Below, one piece after another: positions 33,562-41,638 of a DNA stretch of 56,648 bases. The stretch comes from Fredricksoniimonas sp964643325. Its GTDB lineage: Bacteria; Omnitrophota; Gorgyraeia; Zapsychrales; Fredricksoniimonadaceae. The notes under the pieces are model-generated. The model was not told the DNA's origin. It searched no databases and was given only the letters and a program-made list of their open reading frames with translations. Location of the stretch: contig CAZXSE010000008.1 in assembly GCA_964643325.1 (NCBI GenBank), forward strand, positions 1 through 56,648, given 5' to 3'. Both the position numbers and the translations under genes were made by a program. The number at the start of each line of letters is the position of its first letter. Positions within the stretch are counted from its first letter, which is position 1.

Positions 33562-33971
33562 GGCCGCTCCATCCGTAATTTCATCTCAACAGGCGCGATC
33601 CCCGCCGCTGCGCCGCCATCATCAGCAGGCTCATCAAGAACGACCCTTTCGCCTGTAAAACGCAGAATATGCTCATCACCCGGCGGCAGGACATTCCGAA
33701 AACCCTCGGGCTTGTCAACGGCAATGCCCCGGAACCAAAGATGCCCTCTACCTTGCGCGTCCCCGGCCGGCATTCCCGATCCCGCATCAGCGGCTGCGAA
33801 CAACGGAACCTTGCCAACCCCAGCAACATCACCGGCCTGAAGGATCGATCCCAAAAAGATAATATCCGTCCGGCACATTCCCGGCGTACCCGGCAAGGTA
33901 AATGCCAGGAACCCCGTCAACAGGAACCCGTAGGCCAGAGCCGCGATGCATGCCGCGCGAAACCATGTCAT
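33558..33971 (-). CDS. Single-pass envelope protein of unknown function in the pilus operon
   Basis: A 137-residue protein with a membrane helix or signal peptide at about 6-27 (AACIAALAYGFLLTGFLAFT). A Gly/Ala-rich middle follows, then a C-terminal domain with LWFRGIAVDKPEGFRNVLPP and HILRFTGERVVLDEP. I do not recognise it. It lies 2 bases after ExbD, in the place where a TonB- or TolA-like energy transducer would often be encoded, but there is no proline-rich stretch or TonB C-terminal motif. Overlaps the zinc-ribbon gene by 4 bases. Confidence 0.7.
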   Translation of the reverse strand: MTWFRAACIAALAYGFLLTGFLAFTLPGTPGMCRTDIIFLGSILQAGDVAGVGKVPLFAAADAGSGMPAGDAQGRGHLWFRGIAVDKPEGFRNVLPPGDEHILRFTGERVVLDEPADDGGAAAGIAPVEMKLRMERP

Positions 33972-33973
33972 GG

Positions 33974-34375
33974 CTACTCTCCCTGATCAGCCGCCACGCT
34001 GATCCTGGTAATGCCCAGGCCGCGGCCCAGGTCCCAAATGTCCGCAACCCGCCCCAACGACGCCCGACGGTCCGCTTTGATAAGAACAGAACCGTCTTTG
34101 GCCTTTACAGCGGATAAGAGCTCTCTGAGCTCCTTGAGCGTCGTTACCTTGCCGTTAACATACAGGATGTTCTCGCTCGTCACAACGACGGTGACCGCGC
34201 CGCCTTTGGCCATGTCGCTGGTGACCCCTTTGGGCAATTGCACCGGTAATGATACCGCGCCTGTCAACGCCGATGCCAACACGGCAAAGACGATGATCAC
34301 AAGAATAAGATTGATGAACGGAACAAAGCCTGTCCGTTGCGCCGGAAGAACCCTGATGTGCCGCCGAAGGTCCAT
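33974..34375 (-). CDS. ExbD/TolR-family proton-channel subunit
   Basis: A 133-residue protein with one membrane helix near the N terminus (about 18-40, PFINLILVIIVFAVLASAL) and a periplasmic ExbD/TolR domain (about 55-130: VTVVVTSENILYVNGKVTTL, SVLIKADRRASLGRVADI). The channel-lining Asp usually found in the ExbD helix (consensus PLIDVML) appears here as Asn in FINLILV, an important difference. It is 3 bases after ExbB. Partner of the adjacent ExbB in a motor complex. Confidence 0.87.
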   Translation of the reverse strand: MDLRRHIRVLPAQRTGFVPFINLILVIIVFAVLASALTGAVSLPVQLPKGVTSDMAKGGAVTVVVTSENILYVNGKVTTLKELRELLSAVKAKDGSVLIKADRRASLGRVADIWDLGRGLGITRISVAADQGE

Positions 34376-34378
34376 CGT

Positions 34379-35050
34379 TTATTCCTTTTCAACATCAAAA
34401 GCCGGCTCTGCAGGCACTGCCATTGCCTCGACGACCTCGGCCGTCATGCGCTCGATGCGCGCCACAATAGCCATGATGCGCCCGGCGCAATGCTCATGCA
34501 CGAGAAGCGCCATGGCCGCTGTTGCAAGCCCTGCGGCCGTGGCAATAAGCGCCTGCCACACGCCCGCAGCCACATCGCCCGGCGTTGCCGGATTCAGCGC
34601 TGCCGCGCGTATCTGGATGGCATGGAATACGCCGCAAAGCCCGAGAACTGTTCCCAGAAAACCCAATAAAGGCGCAAGGCGCGTTATCGCGGCGACCATG
34701 CCAAGTCCTTGTTCCAGAATAAAGATGCCGTGCCGGGCTTCCTGCTCCATCGCGGCATTGATCTGCTCCGCAGGCGCGCCATACGCGATCAACCCCGACC
34801 GCAAGACGGGTGCCAGCGAACATGAAGCCGCATCGCAAGCCGCAACCGCCCCCTGAATATCATTTTTGCGAACCCTGGCGATCACCGCATCCTTGAGCGC
34901 TTCATCGCCACGCTGCGCGGCAACGAACTCAACGGACTTCCGGACAAGGACCGTTAGCGTCGCAACAGAACACGCCAATAAAGGCCACATCATGGGGCCG
35001 CCCTTGACCAGGAACTGCCACGGCGTTATCAGGGTCACTGTGTCCGTCAT
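34379..35050 (-). CDS. ExbB/TolQ-family proton-channel subunit
   Basis: A 223-residue MotA/TolQ/ExbB-family protein. Helix 1 is at about 17-37 (GGPMMWPLLACSVATLTVLV), and helices 2 and 3 at about 140-210 (ITRLAPLLGFLGTVLGLCGV, then GVWQALIATAAGLATAAMAL). The LAPLLGFLGTVLG and TAAGLATA motifs lining the channel are typical. With ExbD it should form a proton-driven inner-membrane motor. It overlaps the TPR gene by 4 bases; the linked pilus genes suggest the energised partner is in this operon. Confidence 0.92.
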   Translation of the reverse strand: MTDTVTLITPWQFLVKGGPMMWPLLACSVATLTVLVRKSVEFVAAQRGDEALKDAVIARVRKNDIQGAVAACDAASCSLAPVLRSGLIAYGAPAEQINAAMEQEARHGIFILEQGLGMVAAITRLAPLLGFLGTVLGLCGVFHAIQIRAAALNPATPGDVAAGVWQALIATAAGLATAAMALLVHEHCAGRIMAIVARIERMTAEVVEAMAVPAEPAFDVEKE

Positions 35051-37533
35051 GAAGCTGGTTCCTTATTGCTTTTGGCGCGACGCTGCTCGACCCACGCGAT
35101 ACGCTCGTTCGCGAACTTTGATTCCGCGACGGACATGTCGACCACCTTTTTGTATGCCGCAATAGCCTTGTCCCAGTCTTCCTTGTTCTCATAGATCTTG
35201 CCGATGCGCAGATATGCCTTGATGACCCACGCCGATTCTTTGGCATGCAGGTACGCGATCTTGAAATACGCCTCTGCCGCCTCATCAAAACGGTTGAGCA
35301 TTTCAAGCGCGTCGCCCATGGCGAACTGGACCTGCGCGTCCGTCTGCTCGCTTTCGCCCTTCTTTGTTGCCAAGGCCTCCTGATAAGCGTCGAACTCCTC
35401 CTGGAACCGGCGCTCTCTCCTGTAGATCTGGGCGATCTTCACCAGGGCGTCGCGCTTGAAGCCCGGGCTGGTGGCAATGATATTGCGGTATGTTTCGACG
35501 GCTTCCGTCGGATCGACCTCTTTGGAAAAGATGGCCGCGATGGCCAGCCGCGCCTTGGGATAGAACAACGGATCCATGGTCGCGTCCACCTGACGGAAAT
35601 GCCCGAGGGCCTTGTCTGGTTTCTCCATCGCCTGATACGCCCGGCCAAGCTCAAAATGCAGCATTCCCTTCTTATCCGTGCGCGTTTCATCGTTCAGCGC
35701 CTGCGTATAATATTCGACCGCGCTTTCATAAGCGGCCGAGGACATCGCATGCTGCCCCATCCACACAAGCGATTCTGTCCCTGCATCCGTCTTGGGATAA
35801 CGGTACGCGATCTCCTTGAAGCGCGTCAGCGCTTCCTTGACATCGCCCATCTCGTAGTATGTTCTGGCCAGGCCCAGATGCGCGTTCTGGACAACAGCCG
35901 GCTGGGACTGGTACATCTTCAATATTTCGTTAAAGACCGCCAGCGCCTTGTCGAACTGCCTGAGATTGAACTGCGACAACGCGAGGATATAACGCGCCTC
36001 CGCCCCGAACTCGCTCGCCGGATCCACTGCCTTAAGCGCCGCAGTAAGAACTTCCGCCGCTGCCGCCCAGTCGCGCTTCTTGAAATACGCCACACCCAGA
36101 TAATACTGCATCTCGGCAAGATACCTGCTGCGGGGGTAATTGGCCTTGAACACCTCAAAGGCGATGATGGCCTGGTCAAAACGGTCTGTCTTCAGGAGCG
36201 CAACGCCGAGCCGGTACTGGACATGGTCCGCGTAAGGCGTGTCCGGCATTTCTTTAAGGATCTTGTCATAGACCTCGATCGCCTTGTCCATCTGACCGGC
36301 TTCCTGATAAGCATCCGCGATCTGCGTCAGAGCGCTCGCCTTGGCAGCCTTGCTGTCGGCCTTGTCCGCGACCGCCTGAAAACTGGCCACGGCCTGGGGC
36401 AGGTCGCCGCTCTTAAGATATGTCCACGCCAGGCCGAAGCGCGCCTTATCAACAACTTTCGCGTGCTGTGCGACCCCGTCGTACAACGAAATGATCTGTT
36501 TGTAATCAGCCACCGCCGTCGGGTAATCATTGGCCAGATAAGCCACATTGGCCCTGCCCAAGTAGCTTTCCGCCATGCGGGTGCTGTCAGGGAATTTTGT
36601 GATAAGTTCCGTGTAATTGGCCGCCGCGTCCTTGAACTTCTCCTGCGACGTAAAAAGGCTCGCCTTGCCCAGGAGGACGTCATCTTCAGGAATATTTTGC
36701 GCCTTGGCCAGGGCCTGAGCCTCGTCAAAGGCTTTCAGGGCATCATCGAACTTCTGGAGTTTCATATTGCTCCAACCCACGCCGATAAGCGCCGTGATGC
36801 TGGAACGCGGGTCCTTGGCCAGGCCGCCGGCCTTCTGATAAGCCTCGACCGCCTTGGTATATTGCTCCAGGTAGTAATACGCCTCGGCGATATTGAACTG
36901 CGCCTCGTAAAGACGGGACGAGAGCGGATGCTCCTGCATGTACGCGCCAAACTGGAAAACCGCGCCTTCATACTGTCCGGCATTGTAATCACACTCGCCG
37001 AGCTTGAAAGATGCGTCATCAACAAGATTATTGGAAGGATGCTTCGCGATCAGCTCCTGGAACACCTGTTTCGCCGCGGCATAGTCAGCCTTCTGGAAAT
37101 AACTCCATGCCAGCGAATAATAAGCCTGCGGCGCATACAACGACCCGGGGAACCCCTCGATGATCTGGCGGTATTGCGCCTGGGCATTGTCGATCTCGCC
37201 GCCCTTTAAATACGTTTCGCCAAGCCAGAAAAGCGCCGCGTCCTTATATTCCCCCTGCTTAGCCAGTTCCTTGAGAACGCCAAAGGCCTTGACATACTCT
37301 TTCTTGAAGAAGTAACACTGCCCCTGCAGGAGTTTTGCCTCAACGGCTTTTACCGTCGACGGGAACTCTGCCAGGAGCTGGTCCACATAACGCAGGGAGA
37401 CATCATAGAACCCATCCTCAAAAGCCCGCTGGGCAACGACAAAAAGCTCCTTCTCGTTGGACGCAGCAAAGACCGGGGCATTAATAAAAGAAAATAATAC
37501 AAAGAAGATAAAGAATGGCAGGAGCTTTTTCAT
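35047..37533 (-). CDS. Large periplasmic TPR-repeat protein
   Basis: An 828-residue exported protein with a signal peptide (about 1-24, FFIFFVLFSFINAPVFA), followed almost entirely by tetratricopeptide repeats. Repeats such as AQYRQIIEGFPGSLYAPQAY and EVYDKILKEMPDTPYADHVQ are 34-38 residues long, some with the YbgF/BamD-type phrase on distances between aromatic residues. No enzymatic domain is seen. TPR solenoids of this kind act as periplasmic scaffolds. It is the first gene of the ExbBD-pilus operon. No ribosome site is visible before its ATG, and an extended -10 lies only about 10 bases upstream, so the message could be nearly leaderless. Confidence 0.88.
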   Translation of the reverse strand: MKKLLPFFIFFVLFSFINAPVFAASNEKELFVVAQRAFEDGFYDVSLRYVDQLLAEFPSTVKAVEAKLLQGQCYFFKKEYVKAFGVLKELAKQGEYKDAALFWLGETYLKGGEIDNAQAQYRQIIEGFPGSLYAPQAYYSLAWSYFQKADYAAAKQVFQELIAKHPSNNLVDDASFKLGECDYNAGQYEGAVFQFGAYMQEHPLSSRLYEAQFNIAEAYYYLEQYTKAVEAYQKAGGLAKDPRSSITALIGVGWSNMKLQKFDDALKAFDEAQALAKAQNIPEDDVLLGKASLFTSQEKFKDAAANYTELITKFPDSTRMAESYLGRANVAYLANDYPTAVADYKQIISLYDGVAQHAKVVDKARFGLAWTYLKSGDLPQAVASFQAVADKADSKAAKASALTQIADAYQEAGQMDKAIEVYDKILKEMPDTPYADHVQYRLGVALLKTDRFDQAIIAFEVFKANYPRSRYLAEMQYYLGVAYFKKRDWAAAAEVLTAALKAVDPASEFGAEARYILALSQFNLRQFDKALAVFNEILKMYQSQPAVVQNAHLGLARTYYEMGDVKEALTRFKEIAYRYPKTDAGTESLVWMGQHAMSSAAYESAVEYYTQALNDETRTDKKGMLHFELGRAYQAMEKPDKALGHFRQVDATMDPLFYPKARLAIAAIFSKEVDPTEAVETYRNIIATSPGFKRDALVKIAQIYRRERRFQEEFDAYQEALATKKGESEQTDAQVQFAMGDALEMLNRFDEAAEAYFKIAYLHAKESAWVIKAYLRIGKIYENKEDWDKAIAAYKKVVDMSVAESKFANERIAWVEQRRAKSNKEPAS

Positions 37534-37542
37534 GATTGGTGT

Positions 37543-37551
37543 ATTTTAACA
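37543..37551 (-). promoter_or_regulatory. Possible extended -10 element of the TPR-ExbBD-pilus operon
   Basis: On the minus strand TGTTAAAAT (37543-37551) fits the extended -10 pattern. A weak TTGATG lies 14 bases further upstream. The element is only about 10 bases before the TPR ATG in the 55-base AT-rich gap after uvrA, so transcription from it would leave almost no leader. Confidence 0.35.
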
Positions 37552-37588
37552 AAAAAGAAAGTCATCAAAGAGAAAATAATGAATATTT

Positions 37589-40375
37589 TTAACTCTTTAG
37601 AAAAGGCTTGAGGTATTTGCCCGTATAAGAATGCGGATGGCGCGCAATAACCTCGGGCGTACCCGCGACAACAACCTTGCCTCCGCGATCCCCGCCCTCG
37701 GGCCCGAGGTCAATGACATGATCGGCCGATTTGACGACCTCCAGATTGTGCTCAATAACAATGACAGTGTTGCCCTTGTCAACAAGCCGCTGCAATACCG
37801 TCAGGAGTTTTTCCACATCCGCAAAATGCAGGCCCGTGGTCGGCTCATCCAGGATGTACAGCGTGCGGCCCGTGGCGGGCTTGCATAATTCCGTGGCGAG
37901 CTTCACGCGTTGAGCCTCTCCGCCGGAAAGCGTTGTGGCCGCCTGCCCGAGCTTGATATACCCGAGTCCGACATCATGAAGCACGTCAAGCACCCGGCGG
38001 ATGCGCGGCATATCCCCGAAGACATCACGCGCCTCGACGATCGAAAGGTTGAGCACCTGATCGATATTCTTTCCTTTGTACATGACCTGCAGGGTCTGTT
38101 CATTGAACCGCTGCCCGTGGCAAACAGTGCACTCCACGTGCACGTCCGGAAGGAAATGCATCTCGATCTCCTTGACCCCGTCGCCCTGGCACGCCTCGCA
38201 CCGACCGCCTTTGACATTGAAACTGAAACGGCCCGGCCCGTAACCGCGCAGCCTCGCATCAGGCAGGCGGGAAAAAAGCGTCCTGATGTCCGTGAAAACC
38301 CCCGTGTACGTCGCTGGGTTGGAGCGTGGCGTGCGGCCAATAGGCGACTGATCGACAACGATCACCTTATCGATGCCGGCAGCGCCTTCGATCTTGCGCA
38401 GCGCCCCGGGTTTCTCCCGGGACCCGTGCATCCTGCGGGCAAGTTCTTTATAAAGAACATCATTGACCAGTGTTGATTTGCCGGAACCCGAGACGCCCGT
38501 AACGCAGATCAACGCTCCCAGAGGGAATTCCACGTCGATGTCTTTAAGGTTGTGTTCCGACACCCCCTTGACCGCCAGCTTCTTCATCACGCGTGTATCA
38601 CGGCGCTGTGGTGGCAGCGGGATGCGCAAAGCCCCGCTGAGATATTTTCCCGTCAAGGATCCCGGGGCGCGCGTGATGCCCGCCACAGGCCCCGCGTACA
38701 TGATCTCGCCGCCAAAACGTCCCGCGCCAGGGCCCAAGTCCACCACCCAGTCCGCCTGACGGATCGTATCCTCGTCGTGCTCAACGACCACCAGAGTATT
38801 GCCCATATCCCGAAGCGCGTGCAGGCTCTGCAAGAGCCGCTCATTATCTTTCTGATGCAGTCCGATCGACGGTTCATCCAGCACATACACAACGCCTACC
38901 AACCCTGACCCGACCTGGGTGGCCAGGCGGATACGCTCCGCTTCCCCGCCGGAAAGCGTGGCGCTCTTGCGATCAAGCGTCAGATAATCAAGGCCGACAT
39001 TGATACAAAAATCAAGGCGCCTGTTGATCTCCTTGAGGATCGGAGCGGCGATCGCAGCGTGCTCTTTATCCAGAGAGAGCCCGGCAAAGAAGTCTTTCGC
39101 GTCCGTGATCGAAAGCTTGACGAGATCAGCGATATTCTTGCCGCCCACAAGGACCATGAGCGACGCCTTCTTCAACCTGTCCCCGCCGCACTGCGGGCAC
39201 GGCGCCTCGGACATGAACCGCGAGATCTCTTCCTTGAGCCAGTCGCTGTCAGTCGTACGGAACAGCCGCTCCAGATACCCGATCACACCCTCGTAGCGCT
39301 TGCCCCAGATGATGTCTTCCCCGCCATAAAGAACGCGGTGCTTAAAAGCCTTTGGCAACTTTGAGAAAGGAAGTTTTGCGTCAACGCGATAAAGCCCGGC
39401 GAGTTCGCGCATCACGGCGCGATAATACATCATGTACCCGCGCTGGCCTTTGCGCCACGGCACGATCGCGGACGTCCACGGCTTTTCAGGGTCAGCGATC
39501 AGGGTGTTCGCATCGATCTCCATCCGGGTGCCGATGCCATTGCACGCCGGGCAGGCGCCGTAAGGAGAATTGAATGAGAATGTCCGGGGCTCAAGTTCGG
39601 GCAGACTGATATCCTCATCCGGGACCGCAAAACTCTCGCTCAGGACCATGTCAGGCCTGCCGTCGGTAAAAGCGACCGTCAGGAACCCTTTGCCTGCCTT
39701 CAACGCCGTTTCCACGGAGTCCGTGAACCGGGAACGCGCTGCAGCATTCACACTCAGGCGGTCCACAACGATATCAATGGTATGGATCTTGTAACGGTCG
39801 AGCTTGATCCGCTCGCCTGTCTCATAGACCGTGCCGTCAACGCGGACCCTCGCAAACCCCGCCCTGGCCACATCCCGTCCGAGCGTCGGATAAGTCCCTT
39901 TCTTCCCGCGCACATAAGGCGCCAGAATGCTCACCTTCGTGCCTTCAGGAAGCCTCAAGATACGCTCGACCATCTCCTGGGCCGACTGTTTCTCAAGCTT
40001 CTTCCCTTTATAATACGGAACGCCGGCACGGGCGAACAACAGGCGCAAGTGGTCATAGATCTCGGTCTGCGTTGCCACCGTAGAGCGGGGATTACGCGTG
40101 ATCGTGCGCTGCTCAATAGAAATGGTCGGGCTCAGGCCCTCGATGGACCCGACATCAGGCTTCTGGACCTGGTCGAGGAATTGCCGGGCGTAGGCCGAAA
40201 GGCTTTCGACATAACGGCGCTGCCCCTCGGCATAGATCGTGTCGAACGCCAGCGATGACTTGCCCGAACCGCTCAGGCCCGTCACCACGATGAACTTGTT
40301 GCGCGGCAATTCAAGCGAAATGTTCTTGAGATTGTGCTCTTTGGCGTTGGTGATGATGATGCTGTCTGATCGCAT
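37589..40375 (-). CDS. uvrA: Excinuclease ABC subunit A
   Basis: UvrA recognises DNA damage with UvrB in nucleotide excision repair. The 928-residue protein has two ABC modules. The first has Walker A GLSGSGKSSLAFDT at about residue 32, and the second GVSGSGKSTLVNDV. Both signatures (LSGGEAERIRLA, LSGGEAQRVKLA) and three zinc modules (CPACNG, CPQCGG, CEACQG...CTVCHG) are visible. The ATG at 40373-40375 (MRSDSIIITNAKEHN) matches the family N terminus; an in-frame ATG at 40450 would add 25 unrelated residues and overlap a terminator, so I reject it. Seemingly a single-gene transcript. Confidence 0.96.
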   Translation of the reverse strand: MRSDSIIITNAKEHNLKNISLELPRNKFIVVTGLSGSGKSSLAFDTIYAEGQRRYVESLSAYARQFLDQVQKPDVGSIEGLSPTISIEQRTITRNPRSTVATQTEIYDHLRLLFARAGVPYYKGKKLEKQSAQEMVERILRLPEGTKVSILAPYVRGKKGTYPTLGRDVARAGFARVRVDGTVYETGERIKLDRYKIHTIDIVVDRLSVNAAARSRFTDSVETALKAGKGFLTVAFTDGRPDMVLSESFAVPDEDISLPELEPRTFSFNSPYGACPACNGIGTRMEIDANTLIADPEKPWTSAIVPWRKGQRGYMMYYRAVMRELAGLYRVDAKLPFSKLPKAFKHRVLYGGEDIIWGKRYEGVIGYLERLFRTTDSDWLKEEISRFMSEAPCPQCGGDRLKKASLMVLVGGKNIADLVKLSITDAKDFFAGLSLDKEHAAIAAPILKEINRRLDFCINVGLDYLTLDRKSATLSGGEAERIRLATQVGSGLVGVVYVLDEPSIGLHQKDNERLLQSLHALRDMGNTLVVVEHDEDTIRQADWVVDLGPGAGRFGGEIMYAGPVAGITRAPGSLTGKYLSGALRIPLPPQRRDTRVMKKLAVKGVSEHNLKDIDVEFPLGALICVTGVSGSGKSTLVNDVLYKELARRMHGSREKPGALRKIEGAAGIDKVIVVDQSPIGRTPRSNPATYTGVFTDIRTLFSRLPDARLRGYGPGRFSFNVKGGRCEACQGDGVKEIEMHFLPDVHVECTVCHGQRFNEQTLQVMYKGKNIDQVLNLSIVEARDVFGDMPRIRRVLDVLHDVGLGYIKLGQAATTLSGGEAQRVKLATELCKPATGRTLYILDEPTTGLHFADVEKLLTVLQRLVDKGNTVIVIEHNLEVVKSADHVIDLGPEGGDRGGKVVVAGTPEVIARHPHSYTGKYLKPFLKS

Positions 40376-40409
40376 AAAAAGAGGGTCCTTGTCTTCCCGC
40401 CAGGCACCT

Positions 40410-40437
40410 ATTCTAACGCGCCCCCGTAAAAAAACAA
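40410..40437 (-). promoter_or_regulatory. Possible uvrA promoter overlapping the upstream terminator
   Basis: On the minus strand TTGTTT (40432-40437) and TAGAAT (40410-40415) are 16 bases apart. The -35 coincides with the U tract of the preceding terminator. The ATG lies about 35 bases downstream with AAGGA in between. Confidence 0.4.
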
Positions 40438-40466
40438 CCCCTGCCGCCATTGCTGGCAGCAGGGGT
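40428..40466 (-). terminator. Rho-independent terminator after the duplicated-motif gene
   Basis: ACCCCTGC (40437-40444) pairs with GCAGGGGT (40459-40466), with an additional inner GCC/GGC pairing. On the minus strand the hairpin is followed by TTGTTTTTTT. It separates the 40499-40741 gene from uvrA. Confidence 0.85.
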
Positions 40467-40498
40467 CATATGTACAACGAAAAGGACGAAAAAGAGAA

Positions 40499-40741
40499 TT
40501 ACTTCTTCTTTTTCTTTTTGCCGCCCTTGACCATCGCCGCGCAAGAGATATCCCCCTGCTTATCGATGAAGTACAGGAAACCGGCTTCCTTCTTGATACC
40601 GACCTTGGCAACCTTCTTGGGCTTACCACCCTTCTTGTCGCCGCGAGCCATCGCCGCGCAGGAAACGTCACCCTGCTTGTCAATGAAGTACAAGAAACCC
40701 TTCTCCTTCTTGACGCCTACCTTCTGAACTTTCTTAGCCAT
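40499..40741 (-). CDS. 80-residue basic protein with a duplicated 28-residue motif, unknown function
   Basis: A small, very lysine-rich protein. Residues 7-34 and 46-73 are two copies of one motif, identical at 23 of 28 positions by my count. Its core is GFLYFIDKQGD with one Cys after it (VSCAAM/ISCAAM). The tail is six lysines. Each copy looks like a short beta-hairpin. A strong AAAGGGGGTGA ribosome site, and a terminator directly downstream, suggest an efficiently expressed monocistronic or terminal gene. It is 60 bases after the aspartate-dehydrogenase-like gene. I recognise no characterised family; nucleic-acid binding is a guess from charge. Confidence 0.75.
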   Translation of the reverse strand: MAKKVQKVGVKKEKGFLYFIDKQGDVSCAAMARGDKKGGKPKKVAKVGIKKEAGFLYFIDKQGDISCAAMVKGGKKKKKK

Positions 40742-40801
40742 TCTTATTCACCCCCTTTCGCATGATCTTTATTGTTGTTCTTTCCAATGACCTTACAACG
40801 C

Positions 40802-41638
40802 TTATGTCCCGACCCTGACCCTTGACGCAAACCCCTGCAGGGTGCGGATCCCCGAAAGAACGGCCAGATAGCTCGTTTTGGGGTTGTCCGGGCAAATGGC
40901 ATTTTCCGTCTTTGTCGTAATGCGGCCGCACGCGCCTTCGACGACGATCTCATGAGTATTGCAGCTGACCCTGGATGAGGCCGCGATGCGCACGCGCAAC
41001 TTTGTCGTAGTTCCCGCGGCCAGGGCGATCGCCGCGGCCACATTGATGTTCTGGGGAAAATAACGCACCGCGTCCCGGACACTGCCGTCAAAAAGGACCT
41101 TCTCGCCGGAAAGCCCTTTCAGGTCAATGCCCTTCTCTTTAATATAGGGATTGTTCGCAAAACCCGACGGAGGTTTGGTGGATGTGAGCGTGATGGACCT
41201 GATACCGGCCAGTGATGCCGCTTTGATCGCGTCGAGCCCGGCGATGGCGCCCGAAGGAAGAAGCAGGTGCCCCCGGGAGCGCCTGGCCAGACAAAAAAGG
41301 CCGTTGCCGCGCTCCATGGACAACAGCCTTCCGATGCTCATCGCTAAAATGCTTTTACCCGCCTTCAGGGACTTCTGGACGATCGCAGTTGTCGCCAGAG
41401 TGTTCACCGCTTCAACAACAATATCCGAACGCCGGATGAGATCATCCACGGACGCGGCAACAACACCGCGCGCTTTAAGCCGCGTAGCGAGCGCCTGCGC
41501 TTTTACCGGTTCGATGTCGTAAAGGGCAACGACCCTGAAACCGTCCTTGAGCTCCTTCGTTACGCTGCGGGCGATCCTCGACCCGATCGCGCCACAACCG
41601 ACGATGCCCAGTTTTAACTTGCTGTCAGCTGACTTCAT
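40802..41638 (-). CDS. nadX: Aspartate dehydrogenase-like protein (NadX family)
   Basis: A 278-residue NAD(P)-dependent dehydrogenase. The Rossmann motif VGCGAIGSRIA lies at about 13-23, followed by LLLPSGAIAGLDAIKAASL, RYFPQNINVAAAIALA, SCNTHEIVVEG (the His region conserved in L-aspartate dehydrogenases) and DNPKTSYLAVLSGI. Family members oxidise aspartate to iminoaspartate for NAD synthesis or run the reverse amination. It overlaps panC by 4 bases. No nadA or nadC is in the window, so the role in NAD synthesis is not confirmed by context. Confidence 0.82.
   Translation of the reverse strand: MKSADSKLKLGIVGCGAIGSRIARSVTKELKDGFRVVALYDIEPVKAQALATRLKARGVVAASVDDLIRRSDIVVEAVNTLATTAIVQKSLKAGKSILAMSIGRLLSMERGNGLFCLARRSRGHLLLPSGAIAGLDAIKAASLAGIRSITLTSTKPPSGFANNPYIKEKGIDLKGLSGEKVLFDGSVRDAVRYFPQNINVAAAIALAAGTTTKLRVRIAASSRVSCNTHEIVVEGACGRITTKTENAICPDNPKTSYLAVLSGIRTLQGFASRVRVGT

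Noticed and set aside
35245..37209. A 654-codon plus-strand open frame opposite the TPR gene
   Set aside because: It is antisense to repeated TPR coding sequence whose regularity keeps the opposite frame open; no signal peptide or domain is recognisable.
40376..40450. An earlier start for uvrA
   Set aside because: The extra 25 residues do not match UvrA N termini and would overlap the upstream terminator and promoter.
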